DNA of 64,000 nt from an uncultured bacterium (lineage in GTDB: Bacteria > Spirochaetota > Leptospiria > Leptospirales > Leptonemataceae): contig CALFVU010000006.1 of assembly GCA_937928085.1 (NCBI GenBank), forward strand, positions 62,001 to 126,000, in the 5' to 3' direction. Below the pieces are notes generated by a model. That model searched no databases and was not told the DNA's origin. It saw only the letters and a list, made by a program, of their open reading frames with translations. Shown in pieces: positions 9,018 to 19,683 of the stretch (the first letter of the stretch is position 1; every line of letters starts with the position of its first letter). Made by a program: the position numbers and the translations under genes.

Positions 9018-11924
9018 ATGAGTGCTTCTATTGAAACTAATAAAATCATTAATAAGCTGAATTTATTATTAAATGAAGAAAAATTAATCAAGGAATTTTC
9101 TTCGTATCAATTAAGTAAAATAGAAAGTTATTTTCAGTTTGCCGATGAAATTTTTTTATTAAACAACGAAGAGCAATCATCCCTTTTAAAAATTTTAGCA
9201 GAAAGTAAACTTGATAACCCCAAAACAGTTTTAGGCAGACTAATTCCACCCTATATCGCTTTTAAAAAAAGTTTGAATTATGATCCTTCAGAAGAGGAGC
9301 AGTTATTTGGAATTATTATATCTTTGCTTTTAGATTTTCAAACAGCTACGAGATGGTCAATTATTATTTATATAACAGATAAAATTCTTTCTTTGTTTCC
9401 AGCAGAAATAGAAAAATTAAAAAACCACCCTTATATAACAGATGTGTTAAAATTTAAACAAGATGCTGTTGAGAAAATTCAAGGTAAGAAAGAAACTAAA
9501 CAAATTCTTCGCATGATTGTAGAAATTGATAAAAAGGATGCGGATTCTTGTTTTAAATATGCTAAATTAGTTCATTCTGAAGATCCAGAAGAGGCAGGTG
9601 TTTTTTTTAAAAGAGCAGCTGAAATTTACGTAAAAGAAAAAAAAATAGATAAACTAGAAGAAATCTGGAAGATTCTTACAGATCAATATTTCGAAGATTT
9701 AAAGTTTTTCGAAAGAATAGAAAAATTTTTGAATGCTGGAAAATTTTACGATTTTATTATAGCCTTCTATCCTCAACTTATTGAAAAATATAAAGAAATC
9801 GAAGATTGGGATACTGTAATCAATCTTTTAAAAAAAATTATCATTAATGCAATAGAACAAGAAAAAAAAGAAATTAATACACGCAGATTAGAGACGGGTG
9901 AAAAAAAATTAAAACGAAAAGAAAGTAGAGCACTCTCTCGTTTAAGAGAAGAATTAACAAAAGCTTATAAAAATAAATATAAAAATCATAGTTTGTTAGA
10001 AGTTTTTCTAAAAGCATCAAATCTTACAAACCCAAAAATACCAATACAAATAAGTATTGCTAATTTCGAAAAATATATCGTATTTGATACCGGGAATTAT
10101 GTATATCACAGAAAAAGGGGTATTGGAAAGATAAAAGAAATCAATGAGCAACAAGTAATAATTGATTTTAAAGACGAAAAGACATCCCAGATTGTTCCTC
10201 AGAAAATGAGTTTAAGTATGGCTATTTCTAGTCTGCAAGCATTAGAAACAACACATATTTGGGTGCGGATTTACGAAAACTTAGAAGAAGTAAAACAATT
10301 AGCAAAAGAAAATAAATTAGAATTTTTAAAAATACTACTAGAGTCTTTTGATCGAAAAATTACTTTATCTCAAATAAAATCAGAAATGATAGGAAAAGGA
10401 TTATTAGAAAATTCTGAATGGAATAAATGGTGGCAAGAGACTAGAAAGATTCTTAAAGAAAGTCCTTTATTTGGCTTTAATCCAAAAAAAAGAGATGAAA
10501 TTCTTATGTGGGAAAGAGAATTGAGTTATTCAGAAGAACTCGAAAACAAATTTAACAACGTAAAAGAATGGGATAAAAAATTAGAAATAGCAATCGAAAG
10601 CCTTACAGTAAATCCAGAAATTACAGAAAAATCATCAGAAAGTTTTCTAGAGTATTTTTTTGAACAAGAAGACAGAAAAGATCCCGTGAAAAAATTAGAG
10701 ATCTTTTTTTATTTTTTAAAATTTATCGAAGTTTATCCCAATCATTCCATAGGAAAATTAAAAAAAGGTAAAAAAGAAGAAATCCTAAATTGGATATCAA
10801 ATGAATTATCAGAAGAAGAGATTTTAAGAATTTTTTCAGAAATAAAACATTCTGATTTTAAAAAATATTTTATAGATTTAATACAAGAAAGCAAAGAAAA
10901 CTTTAAAGACATTTTTTTAAGAATTTTATTAGAAACTCCTATAAAAATCCATAAATATATTATTGATAAACTTAACAAAAGTGATCAAAGTTCTTTAATT
11001 TCTTTTTTTAATACGTTGTATAGGAAGTATAAAGAATACCCTGAATTATTTTTATGGATTTCTAAAAACATTCTAGAAAATGATTGGTACGAAGAGTATC
11101 AATGGATCGATAAATCACGAGAAGAAATCCTTTTACAGCTATTAAGACTTTTAAAATATTTAGATAGAATTGAAAAAAAAGGCAATAAATTAAAAAATGC
11201 CACCTTAGATGTAATTTTTGGTACACAAAATATTACTATCGAATACTTAAATAAATCAAAATTCAAAAAATATATAGAAAATTTTTCAGAAGAAATTATA
11301 CAAAAATTATATCTTTTATTTAAGGATATACCTTTTATTCCGAAAGAACATAAAGAAAATTTATTGAATTTTATTAAAGGAATACGGCCCGAAATACAGA
11401 TCTCCACTCAAGAAGCGATTTCAGAAGAAGAAGAAAAAGAAGATTTAATATATTCAGATGAGGTAATTTATGTGACGATGGAAGCTATCCAAAGATTCAG
11501 GAATTATCTAGATCATTTAATTAATGTAGAATTACCAGAAAATGCAAAAGAAATTGGAGAAGCACAAGAGAAAGGCGATTTAAGGGAAAATGCGGAATAT
11601 AAAGCAGCCTTAGAAAGGCAGGATAAACTCAGAGCAGAAATTAAAAAAGCGGAAGAGCAACTCAAGAAAGCCCGACCTATTGACTCATCAAAGATAAGAA
11701 CCGATTTAGTAAGTGTTGGAACTTTAGTTTTTTTAAAAGATCAAGAAGGAAATACCTTGCATTATAAAATTTTAGGTCCATGGGATGCGGATCCGGAAAA
11801 AAATATTATTTCTTATGCTTCCCCTTTAGGTAAAACACTACTAGGGAAAAAAATTGGAGAAAAAGCTGAATTTGGTTCTGAAAAAATTTATACTATAGAA
11901 AAAATTGAAAAAATTGTATTATAA
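9018..11924 (+). CDS. greA: GreA-type transcript cleavage factor with very long N-terminal helical extension
   Basis: C-terminal ~160 aa is GreA (QEKGDLRENAEYKAALERQ..PLGKTLLGKKIGE); about 800 aa N-terminal helical extension. Confidence 0.88.
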   Translation: MSASIETNKIINKLNLLLNEEKLIKEFSSYQLSKIESYFQFADEIFLLNNEEQSSLLKILAESKLDNPKTVLGRLIPPYIAFKKSLNYDPSEEEQLFGIIISLLLDFQTATRWSIIIYITDKILSLFPAEIEKLKNHPYITDVLKFKQDAVEKIQGKKETKQILRMIVEIDKKDADSCFKYAKLVHSEDPEEAGVFFKRAAEIYVKEKKIDKLEEIWKILTDQYFEDLKFFERIEKFLNAGKFYDFIIAFYPQLIEKYKEIEDWDTVINLLKKIIINAIEQEKKEINTRRLETGEKKLKRKESRALSRLREELTKAYKNKYKNHSLLEVFLKASNLTNPKIPIQISIANFEKYIVFDTGNYVYHRKRGIGKIKEINEQQVIIDFKDEKTSQIVPQKMSLSMAISSLQALETTHIWVRIYENLEEVKQLAKENKLEFLKILLESFDRKITLSQIKSEMIGKGLLENSEWNKWWQETRKILKESPLFGFNPKKRDEILMWERELSYSEELENKFNNVKEWDKKLEIAIESLTVNPEITEKSSESFLEYFFEQEDRKDPVKKLEIFFYFLKFIEVYPNHSIGKLKKGKKEEILNWISNELSEEEILRIFSEIKHSDFKKYFIDLIQESKENFKDIFLRILLETPIKIHKYIIDKLNKSDQSSLISFFNTLYRKYKEYPELFLWISKNILENDWYEEYQWIDKSREEILLQLLRLLKYLDRIEKKGNKLKNATLDVIFGTQNITIEYLNKSKFKKYIENFSEEIIQKLYLLFKDIPFIPKEHKENLLNFIKGIRPEIQISTQEAISEEEEKEDLIYSDEVIYVTMEAIQRFRNYLDHLINVELPENAKEIGEAQEKGDLRENAEYKAALERQDKLRAEIKKAEEQLKKARPIDSSKIRTDLVSVGTLVFLKDQEGNTLHYKILGPWDADPEKNIISYASPLGKTLLGKKIGEKAEFGSEKIYTIEKIEKIVL

Positions 11925-13142
11925 TCTTATATCGATTTTTACTGTAGTTTTTTGCTTTTTAGGTTCAGGATAGATTACACATTTGTAATGTATGCCTTCT
12001 TTTTTGCAAATTTGCTCTAAATATGAATTATAAAGTAAACCAAGTCCTGCACCTAATTTTGTTTCTTCATCATCGCTATCTTCGTAAAAACTTGCTATAT
12101 TGATTCCTTCTGTATCAGTTCCCATTTTTTTTCTAAGTTTTTGTGCTGTTTTTTCATCGATTAACCCAAAGTTAGAAATTAGTATTTGAAATTTTGATAA
12201 GTTAGAAGATGATAATTTTTCAGGATTTAAATTCCATGATATTTCAAGGTTTTGTTTTTTTTGAATTGCTATATTTTTTAGTTCAATTCGATTTTTTCTT
12301 TCTCTAATAAAACTATCGATTTTATTTTTCGGTATTCCTAATTGTTGATTTGCGATAATGCCAAAGTGAGCTTTTTCGGCATTTTGAATGAACTCCATAA
12401 TTAAATTACTAAGATGAGTTGCAATCGTAGTATGATCTAAATAGCTATAAATAATATTTTCAAAAGTTGATAAAAATTGTTCCCGGAATTCGGTAAAGAA
12501 TATCACTAAAAATAAACACCATACTCTTGGATCAATCCATTCTATGAATTTAGGTAGGGCTCGAATTCTAGCAATAATATCTTCCTCTTCTAAATATTGA
12601 TTAGATAAAATTCTTTCTGTGATTTTTTCCCTTAAGGAAACTTTAACATCAGAAATAATTTTTAGATATTTTGGATTTTCAAATACAAGTTTGACTGTAG
12701 CAGGAGATATATGGGATAAATCCACCATGGAATATTTAGGATGTTTTCTATTGAATTCTTTAACTACTTTAGATTCAAACAAAGCTTTCGCTAAAGTAGG
12801 TGTGAGTTTTCTATATAGAACGGAATATACAATTAAATTGTTTGTACTTATAATGTCATTTCTTAATGGCAATAATTCAGGTAGAGAGGTATAGATTTCG
12901 TCTATATAAAAATTCATAATTAGTTTTTGCATAGCTTGTGCATTAAAACTTTTAGAAAAATACCCTTCTTTAACGAAACCATTAATGTTTGTAGAACGTT
13001 TAATTTGGATCTGAGTATTTTTTTTAAAAAATTCTAGCCCAGAAACAGTTAAAAAAATCATACTAGGCAAATGAATTTCGGGATTTTTTTTTGGTATGTT
13101 TTCTATTTTTTCTTTTAGTTTTGCTAAATTTTCTAAACTCAT
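11919..13142 (-). CDS. Hypothetical protein with GHKL/HATPase-like C-terminal domain
   Basis: N-box-like LIMEFIQNAEKAHFG and G2-box GAGLGLLYN. Confidence 0.5.
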   Translation of the reverse strand: MSLENLAKLKEKIENIPKKNPEIHLPSMIFLTVSGLEFFKKNTQIQIKRSTNINGFVKEGYFSKSFNAQAMQKLIMNFYIDEIYTSLPELLPLRNDIISTNNLIVYSVLYRKLTPTLAKALFESKVVKEFNRKHPKYSMVDLSHISPATVKLVFENPKYLKIISDVKVSLREKITERILSNQYLEEEDIIARIRALPKFIEWIDPRVWCLFLVIFFTEFREQFLSTFENIIYSYLDHTTIATHLSNLIMEFIQNAEKAHFGIIANQQLGIPKNKIDSFIRERKNRIELKNIAIQKKQNLEISWNLNPEKLSSSNLSKFQILISNFGLIDEKTAQKLRKKMGTDTEGINIASFYEDSDDEETKLGAGLGLLYNSYLEQICKKEGIHYKCVIYPEPKKQKTTVKIDIRL

Positions 13143-13174
13143 TTTTTTAATAAAAACAACGATATAATCAATAT

Positions 13175-14866
13175 ATGTTTTTCAAAAAACTAATTTTTTT
13201 TATAACAACATCGGTAATCATGTCCTCCATCTTCAACACAAGTTTTCTAATTTGCCAAACTATAATAGAATTTTCTAAAAGTCAAACAAATATTATTGAT
13301 CCAGATTTTAAAGAAAAAGAATCCCTTATTAAAGGAGAAGAATATTTTTTTAAAAAAAGTTTTACCGTTGCAGAAATATTTTTTAAGAAAGTGATTGAAA
13401 TCAATCCAGAAAATTTTATCGCCCATTCGTATTTAGGAGAAATCTATTTATATTTTAAAAAATTGGAAGAAGCTATATATCATTTTCAAATTGCTGTAGA
13501 ATTACAAAAAAATCAAAAACATCATTTTCCAGAAAAAGAATATTTTCGATTAGCTCAGGCAAATTATCTAAAAAAAGATAAAGAGAAAACAAAATTTTAT
13601 TGTGAGCAAATTCTAAAGAAAAATCAAAATTTCTATCCTTGTTATTATTATCTAGGAATGATTGCCATCGAATACGAAAAAAATCGAGGTTCAGCGTTGA
13701 TTCATTTCCAAAAATATTTAGAACTTTTAGAAACATCTAAACTTTCTTATACTTCAGATTACGAGGAAGAAAAAGAAAAAATCAAACAATTATTTGTAGT
13801 TCTATCGGACTCTAATTATAAAAATAACGATAGCATAACATTAAAACAAGAATTGGATCCCCTCAATCTTTTTAATAAAAATCAAACTTTAATCCTTAAA
13901 CCTCCACTTTTAAAACCAAAAGAGAAAGAGAAATTTGATTTTACTTTGCCATCTGAAAAAAAGTTTGATGATAAATGGATAGAAATACAACAAATCTGGA
14001 AAAGTGATAAACGTAAAGCAATTGAAATTTTATATCAATATAAAAATTCTTCTGAATTGAAATCTGCAAATGAAAACTATCTAATTCGTAAGTTTTTATG
14101 TTCTGTATTTTTAGAACTTAAAGATTACGAAACTGCAGAAAAAGAGTGTAAAGAAGCCACTTACTTTGATTATGATAGTCAATTGTTATATTATTTATCA
14201 ATGATTTATTATAAAAAAAAAGATAAAGAGTTTTTTGAAAAATATATAAAAAAATATTTAGAAATTCAAAAATACGATTTTGATACTTATTTTATGTTAG
14301 CCCACTATTACTATGAAGAAAAAAAATATAGCGATGCTTTACAATATTTCGAAAAAATTCTAACTTTACAAAATAATCATAAAGAGAGTTTATATTATGT
14401 TTTTCAAATCTATAAAGAACTAGATAAACCAAAAAAAATGATTGAAGTATACGAAAAAATTGAAATTTATTATCCCGAAGAATACGAATTACAACGAACT
14501 TTAGTTTTTGATCTTTTAGAGAAGAATCAAGAAGAAGTTGTTATTGATTTTTTAGAAAAAATTTACAAAAAAACTAAAGAAAAATATGATGGTTTAATTC
14601 TTTGTGGTTTATATTTAAGAAAAGAAAATAAATCAAAAGCAAAAGAAATTCTTATAGAATTATATCAATTATATCCTGAAGATTGGGAAGTAGTTAAAGC
14701 AGTAATTTTATTTTTTAAAGAAGAAGAAACGAATTATGATTCTATAGAAATAATAGTAAAACAATTCTTAAAAAATGTTCCAATAGAAAAAAAAGAGGAA
14801 GTTTTAAAAATACTTCCAGATTCTATAAGGCAAAAAATCGTTGGATCGGACCAAAAACAAGATTAA
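13175..14866 (+). CDS. TPR repeat protein
   Basis: Repeated TPR-like helices (FIAHSYLGEIYLYFKKLEEAIYHFQIAVEL; TYFMLAHYYYEEKKYSDALQYFEKIL); N-terminal signal. Confidence 0.8.
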   Translation: MFFKKLIFFITTSVIMSSIFNTSFLICQTIIEFSKSQTNIIDPDFKEKESLIKGEEYFFKKSFTVAEIFFKKVIEINPENFIAHSYLGEIYLYFKKLEEAIYHFQIAVELQKNQKHHFPEKEYFRLAQANYLKKDKEKTKFYCEQILKKNQNFYPCYYYLGMIAIEYEKNRGSALIHFQKYLELLETSKLSYTSDYEEEKEKIKQLFVVLSDSNYKNNDSITLKQELDPLNLFNKNQTLILKPPLLKPKEKEKFDFTLPSEKKFDDKWIEIQQIWKSDKRKAIEILYQYKNSSELKSANENYLIRKFLCSVFLELKDYETAEKECKEATYFDYDSQLLYYLSMIYYKKKDKEFFEKYIKKYLEIQKYDFDTYFMLAHYYYEEKKYSDALQYFEKILTLQNNHKESLYYVFQIYKELDKPKKMIEVYEKIEIYYPEEYELQRTLVFDLLEKNQEEVVIDFLEKIYKKTKEKYDGLILCGLYLRKENKSKAKEILIELYQLYPEDWEVVKAVILFFKEEETNYDSIEIIVKQFLKNVPIEKKEEVLKILPDSIRQKIVGSDQKQD

Positions 14867-15414
14867 TGAGTAAAATAAGATTCTATAGTTTTTTTTAAAT
14901 TTTCTTCTGGTTCATTAAAGCCATAAATATAGCGGATTTTATAATCTTTATCAACAAAAAAAGTAGAAGTGTTATGTTCTATATGAACATGAGATCCATG
15001 ACGTTCTATTCGAAAATAAACTCCAAGCTTTTTTGCAATATTAAGAATTTCTTCTTTACTTCCTGTAAATCCAATAATTTGGCCTTGAAATTTTTTTAAA
15101 TAATCATTGATTATTTCGGGTTTATCTCTTTCTGGATCTATAGTAATGAATACAATTAAAGGTTGCTTTTCTTCCGAAAATTGCTTTTGTATTTTTGTCA
15201 ATTTTTGTAATGTTATAGGACAATAATCGGGACAATGGGTATAACCAAAAAAAACAAGATAAGCGTTTGCTTTTAATGAATAGAATTCAGTTTTCTGAGA
15301 GTTTTGATTCAGAAGTATAAAATTTTCGATGATTCCGTAGTCTTTTAAACTAATTGAATTATTTTTACAATATATTAAAATTAAAAAAAAAATATATAAA
15401 TACTTTTTCAGCAT
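14863..15414 (-). CDS. SCO1/SenC family protein
   Basis: FFGYTHCPDYCPITLQKL (CxxxC), FTGSKEEI, conserved His near the C-terminus (HIEHNTSTFFVDKD). Confidence 0.88.
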   Translation of the reverse strand: MLKKYLYIFFLILIYCKNNSISLKDYGIIENFILLNQNSQKTEFYSLKANAYLVFFGYTHCPDYCPITLQKLTKIQKQFSEEKQPLIVFITIDPERDKPEIINDYLKKFQGQIIGFTGSKEEILNIAKKLGVYFRIERHGSHVHIEHNTSTFFVDKDYKIRYIYGFNEPEENLKKTIESYFTH

Positions 15415-15506
15415 ATGGACAAAAAAAATCAGTCGAAGGAATACACAAACAAAAAAATAAATTCAATGTAAAAAAATGTTGATAAGATTCTTTTGTAAAT
15501 TTATAT

Positions 15507-16565
15507 GTGATTATGGATAATGCAAAAATCATAGAATTACTAGGTAAAGAAGCTGAAGAACTTTTAAATTATAAAGCGATATTTCCAAAAGAACATTTAC
15601 ATTTACCCGGACCTGATTTCGTAGATAGAGTATTTGCACTTTCTGATCGAAGTCCAAGAGTAATGCAATCATTACAACAAATTTTTAGTCATGGTAGATT
15701 GGCGAATACTGGTTATTTATCGATTTTACCTGTTGATCAGGGAATAGAACATTCAGCGGGAGCATCTTTCGCACCAAACCCAATTTATTTTGATCCCGAA
15801 AATATTGTAAAACTAGCGATTGAAGGTGGTTGTAATGCAGTAGCTTCTACTTTTGGGGTACTAGGATCAGTTGCAAGAAAATATGCTCATAAAATCCCTT
15901 TTATAGTAAAAATCAATCATAACGAGCTTTTAACTTATCCTAACAAATATGATCAAATTTTATTTACTACTGTAAAAGAAAGTTGGAATTTAGGAGCTGT
16001 TGGTATTGGAGCAACTATTTATTTCGGTTCAGAAGAATCTGCGCGACAAATTCAAGAAATTAGCAATGCTTTTTCTTTAGCTCATGAACTAGGAATGGTT
16101 ACTGTTCTATGGTGTTATTTAAGAAATCAATCTTTTAAAGCGGATAAGGACTATCATACCGCATCTGACTTAACGGGACAAGCAAATCATTTAGGTGCTA
16201 CTATAGAAGCTGATATCATTAAACAAAAGTTGCCTACCAATAACGGAGGTTTTAAAGCATTGAATTTTGGTAAGACTCACGATAAAGTATATACAGAATT
16301 AACTTCCGATCATCCTATCGACTTAACGAGGTATCAAGTCATTAACAACTACATGGGAAGGGTAGGTTTAATTAATTCTGGAGGAGAATCGAAAGGAGCA
16401 ACTGACTTAGCAGAAGCTGTTCGAACAGCTATAATAAACAAAAGAGCAGGTGGTATGGGACTTATTTCGGGTAGAAAAGCTTTTCAAAAACCAATGAAAC
16501 AAGGTATTGAACTGCTCAATGCGATACAAGATGTTTATTTAAATCCAGAAATTACTATTGCGTAA
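15507..16565 (+). CDS. Class I fructose-bisphosphate aldolase (DhnA-type)
   Basis: [59 protein letters not shown]. Confidence 0.92.
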   Translation: MIMDNAKIIELLGKEAEELLNYKAIFPKEHLHLPGPDFVDRVFALSDRSPRVMQSLQQIFSHGRLANTGYLSILPVDQGIEHSAGASFAPNPIYFDPENIVKLAIEGGCNAVASTFGVLGSVARKYAHKIPFIVKINHNELLTYPNKYDQILFTTVKESWNLGAVGIGATIYFGSEESARQIQEISNAFSLAHELGMVTVLWCYLRNQSFKADKDYHTASDLTGQANHLGATIEADIIKQKLPTNNGGFKALNFGKTHDKVYTELTSDHPIDLTRYQVINNYMGRVGLINSGGESKGATDLAEAVRTAIINKRAGGMGLISGRKAFQKPMKQGIELLNAIQDVYLNPEITIA

Positions 16566-16592
16566 TTATCACTTACCAAAGTGATTTCCCCC

Positions 16593-17246
16593 TCATTGCC
16601 CGCATTCAAATTGCGGGCACTTTTTTATTATTTCTTTTTCAATAATATAAGCTGAAGAATCTTTATCTTTAATCCAAACACATTCCCAATTTAACTTGTT
16701 TTCGTAAATAGCTTGTATATTTTGATAATGGTCATCGAAATATAAAATGCTTTTATTTGGATAATATGTTTCGATACAACTTTGAATTATTAAAAAAAAT
16801 TCTTTTTTTGGTTTTCTGATTCCCATTTCGCAAGAAAAAAAAATTAAGTCAAACCAATCATTAAGTTCTTTTCTCTTTTCAAAAATTTCTTGATACCAAA
16901 TTGAATAGTTTGAGGCTAAAATCAAAATAAAATTCTTTTTTTTTATTTTTGAAATAAGTTCGGGAATACCGGGTAAAAAATAAATCTCTTTTAGCATAAG
17001 TTTTTTCATTCGTTGGGGAGAAACTAAGCCATATTTTTTTGGATTTTCTTTATAAGTTGTATTAAAATATTCACTTTCTAAAATTTTTCCTTCTTCGAAA
17101 AGAATGTATGCTTCGTGATTTGTATTGATTGACCAATTTTTTTTTTGAGTTTCTGTTAGTTTATTATAAAAGTTACAAAAAAATGGATCATCTAATAAAG
17201 TATTCATTAAATCAAAAATCAAAATCACAAGAATAGAAAAAATCAT
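16593..17246 (-). CDS. HAD-superfamily hydrolase
   Basis: IFDLMNTLLDDPF motif I; LASNYSIWYQ; GIRKPKKEFF; LYFDDHYQNI. Confidence 0.75.
   Translation of the reverse strand: MIFSILVILIFDLMNTLLDDPFFCNFYNKLTETQKKNWSINTNHEAYILFEEGKILESEYFNTTYKENPKKYGLVSPQRMKKLMLKEIYFLPGIPELISKIKKKNFILILASNYSIWYQEIFEKRKELNDWFDLIFFSCEMGIRKPKKEFFLIIQSCIETYYPNKSILYFDDHYQNIQAIYENKLNWECVWIKDKDSSAYIIEKEIIKKCPQFECGQ
16597..16627 (+). terminator. Rho-independent terminator of the aldolase gene
   Basis: TGCCCGCA-ttcaaat-TGCGGGCA followed by CTTTTTT. Confidence 0.85.
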
Positions 17247-18543
17247 GCTTTATATATTGCAATCTTTTAAAATTCTGGATTATATGGGATTTTTTTTATA
17301 TAACGTATTATATATTTTTTTATACTTTTTTTATAAAATTTTTATACATTTTTATCCCAAATTGAAAAAATTTCATCATTCAAGACTTGAAGGAAAGAAA
17401 GCTATTCAAAAATTTTTTAATGATTATCAGGGACAAAAAAAAATATGGTTGCATGCATCCTCAATGGGAGAGCTTGAACAAGCACTTGCGCTTTATTTTG
17501 TTGTCAAAAAGATAAATCCCACTATTCCTGTGATAATAACAGTTTTTAGTTTAAGTGTTAAAGATTTAAAAATCATTCCTTCCGAAGGTAAAGCTTATCT
17601 TCCTTTAGATGTAATATGGCAATGGAATTTTCAAAATTTTGATTGTACAGTTTTTGTGTCATTTACCTGGGATGTGTTTCCCAATTTATTAAAAAAATTA
17701 AAAAAAATCAACTGTTATAATTTTTTGTGTTCTGCTGCTATTAACAAGAATTCGTATAAAGTACGATTTCCCTTTTTATTTCGATTTTTATATGAAGATT
17801 TAGATGGAATAGGAGTTGTAGATCAACAAAATGCAGAAAGTTTTGCGAAATTTTTGCCAGAAAATAAAATTTTGATTACGGGAGATACTCGCTATGATTA
17901 TATTGCATACAAATTAAAAAACAAAACATTAGATTCTTCTATATTAGAGAAACTTCAACTTTCTAAAGACATCTTTATTTTAGGTTCTACATATACAAAA
18001 TGCGAAGAAGAAATTTTTCCTTACTTGCATTTATTAATTCATGAACTTCCTCATTTAAAAATATGGATATTTCCTCATAAAATTGATTCTTATCGGTTAG
18101 AGGAGGTAAAAAAAAGATTAAAAAAAAATCATTTAAGTTTTTTAATATTATCCGATCCAGAATTTAAAAAAAAGTATAAACATTATTCTATTGTAGTAGT
18201 TGATCAATTAGGAATTTTAGCTTTTGCGTATGGTTTTTCTAAAATTTGTTATGTAGGCGGTGCGTTTCATCATAGGGTTCATAATACTGCTGAGCCAGCT
18301 TTTAATAGTTCTCTTCCATTTACAGGACCGAAAATTTATTCTAGTCCGATAGCTGTTCAATTAAAAGAAAAAGAACTTCTTTTTGATTGTCAAACGGGTA
18401 AAGAAATTGTAGAAAGAGTGTTACATTTATATAAAAATTCAACTCTATTAGAGAAAAAAAGAAAAGATATAAAACAATATATTTTTACTCAAACAGGAGC
18501 GAGTGAAAAATTTTATTATATATTTCTAAGAAAATTTTTTTGA
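17245..18543 (+). CDS. kdtA: 3-deoxy-D-manno-octulosonic acid transferase
   Basis: IWLHASSMGELEQALAL; GDTRYD; YVGGAFHHRVHNTAEPA. Confidence 0.85.
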   Translation: MLYILQSFKILDYMGFFLYNVLYIFLYFFYKIFIHFYPKLKKFHHSRLEGKKAIQKFFNDYQGQKKIWLHASSMGELEQALALYFVVKKINPTIPVIITVFSLSVKDLKIIPSEGKAYLPLDVIWQWNFQNFDCTVFVSFTWDVFPNLLKKLKKINCYNFLCSAAINKNSYKVRFPFLFRFLYEDLDGIGVVDQQNAESFAKFLPENKILITGDTRYDYIAYKLKNKTLDSSILEKLQLSKDIFILGSTYTKCEEEIFPYLHLLIHELPHLKIWIFPHKIDSYRLEEVKKRLKKNHLSFLILSDPEFKKKYKHYSIVVVDQLGILAFAYGFSKICYVGGAFHHRVHNTAEPAFNSSLPFTGPKIYSSPIAVQLKEKELLFDCQTGKEIVERVLHLYKNSTLLEKKRKDIKQYIFTQTGASEKFYYIFLRKFF

Positions 18544-18556
18544 TTTTATTATTTAT

Positions 18557-19162
18557 ATGAGGACAATTTTTATTGGCGATGTTCATGGTTGTTTAGAAGA
18601 ATTAAAACAGTTGATACAAAAATTAAACATTAAAAGCGATCGAGTAATTCTTCTAGGAGATTTAATTAATCGTGGACCTGATTCTGTAGGTGTAGTAAAA
18701 TTTGTTTATGAAAATCAATTTGAATGTTTAATGGGAAACCATGAATATGAATATTTAAAAAATTATAAAAAAAATCCGATATATCAAGAATTATATCAAC
18801 AGTTAGGAGAAACGTTACATAAATGGATTCAACAAAGACCTTATTATATTGAAGATAAAAATTTCATTGCTGTACATGCTGGATTAATACCAAACCAATC
18901 TCTTAAAAAATCAAAACCTGCAATCATTACTTCTATACGAACTTATAAAGATATTCCATGGTACGAATATTATAAAGGAAAAAAATATGTTATTTACGGT
19001 CACTGGGCAAGAAAAGGACTAACAATTCGAAATCATACTATAGGTTTAGATTCCGGTTGTGTATATGGAAAATTTTTAAGTGCATTCATTTTAGAAGAAA
19101 AAAAAATTATACAGATACCAGCGAAAAAAAAATATTATATTCCACCTTCAAGTAAAATTTGA
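18557..19162 (+). CDS. Calcineurin-like metallophosphoesterase (PrpE/ApaH-like)
   Basis: IGDVHGCLEEL, LLGDLINRGPDSVGVV, MGNHEYE, IYGHWARKGL. Confidence 0.9.
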   Translation: MRTIFIGDVHGCLEELKQLIQKLNIKSDRVILLGDLINRGPDSVGVVKFVYENQFECLMGNHEYEYLKNYKKNPIYQELYQQLGETLHKWIQQRPYYIEDKNFIAVHAGLIPNQSLKKSKPAIITSIRTYKDIPWYEYYKGKKYVIYGHWARKGLTIRNHTIGLDSGCVYGKFLSAFILEEKKIIQIPAKKKYYIPPSSKI

Positions 19163-19164
19163 AT

Positions 19165-19575
19165 TTATTTTAAATTTTCTTGAATCATTCGATTCAAAAT
19201 TTCATAATCAACGGGATCAATGGTAGTAAATTTTAAAGCACAAAAAGTTTTTCCTTCTTCCTCCCATACTCTTATGATTCTTCCCATAGCATTTAAGTTT
19301 CCTTCCAATTCTGGTATAGATAGATTTACTAATACCATATCTCCATTTTTTAAATCAGTGCTCTTATTACACTCAAAACTGATGCCACCCAAACTAATAT
19401 CTTTTCCTTTTCCCGATGAGACTTCCATTTTATTATTTGATATATTTTTTAATAACTCGTACTCAACTTTAAAAATTAGATCGATTCTTGGATATTTTCT
19501 TCTTTCTCGTTCAGAAAAATTTGAATTACGTTTTGTATCCATATTGGCAAAGTCAAAGTATATTATAAAAAACAA
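19165..19575 (-). CDS. PilZ domain protein
   Basis: RRKYPRIDLIFKVEYEL..GKGKDISLGGISFEC. Confidence 0.85.
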   Translation of the reverse strand: MFFIIYFDFANMDTKRNSNFSERERRKYPRIDLIFKVEYELLKNISNNKMEVSSGKGKDISLGGISFECNKSTDLKNGDMVLVNLSIPELEGNLNAMGRIIRVWEEEGKTFCALKFTTIDPVDYEILNRMIQENLK

Positions 19576-19683
19576 AAATCAAATCTTTTTTTAAACAATG
19601 TCAATAAATTTATTAAAAGCAATTATTGTACTTTTGTTAAAAAATAACTTTATTCATTGGTTTAAGATTAAAAAAAGGAAAAT

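Noticed and set aside
10742-11407. Minus-strand ORFs inside greA
   Set aside because: Antisense to a clearly coding frame; hydrophobic low-complexity products.
12619-12894. Plus-strand ORF inside the GHKL-like gene
   Set aside because: Antisense shadow ORF, no RBS or homology signal.
19220-19594. Plus-strand ORF opposite the PilZ gene
   Set aside because: PilZ frame has clear family motifs; this is a shadow ORF.
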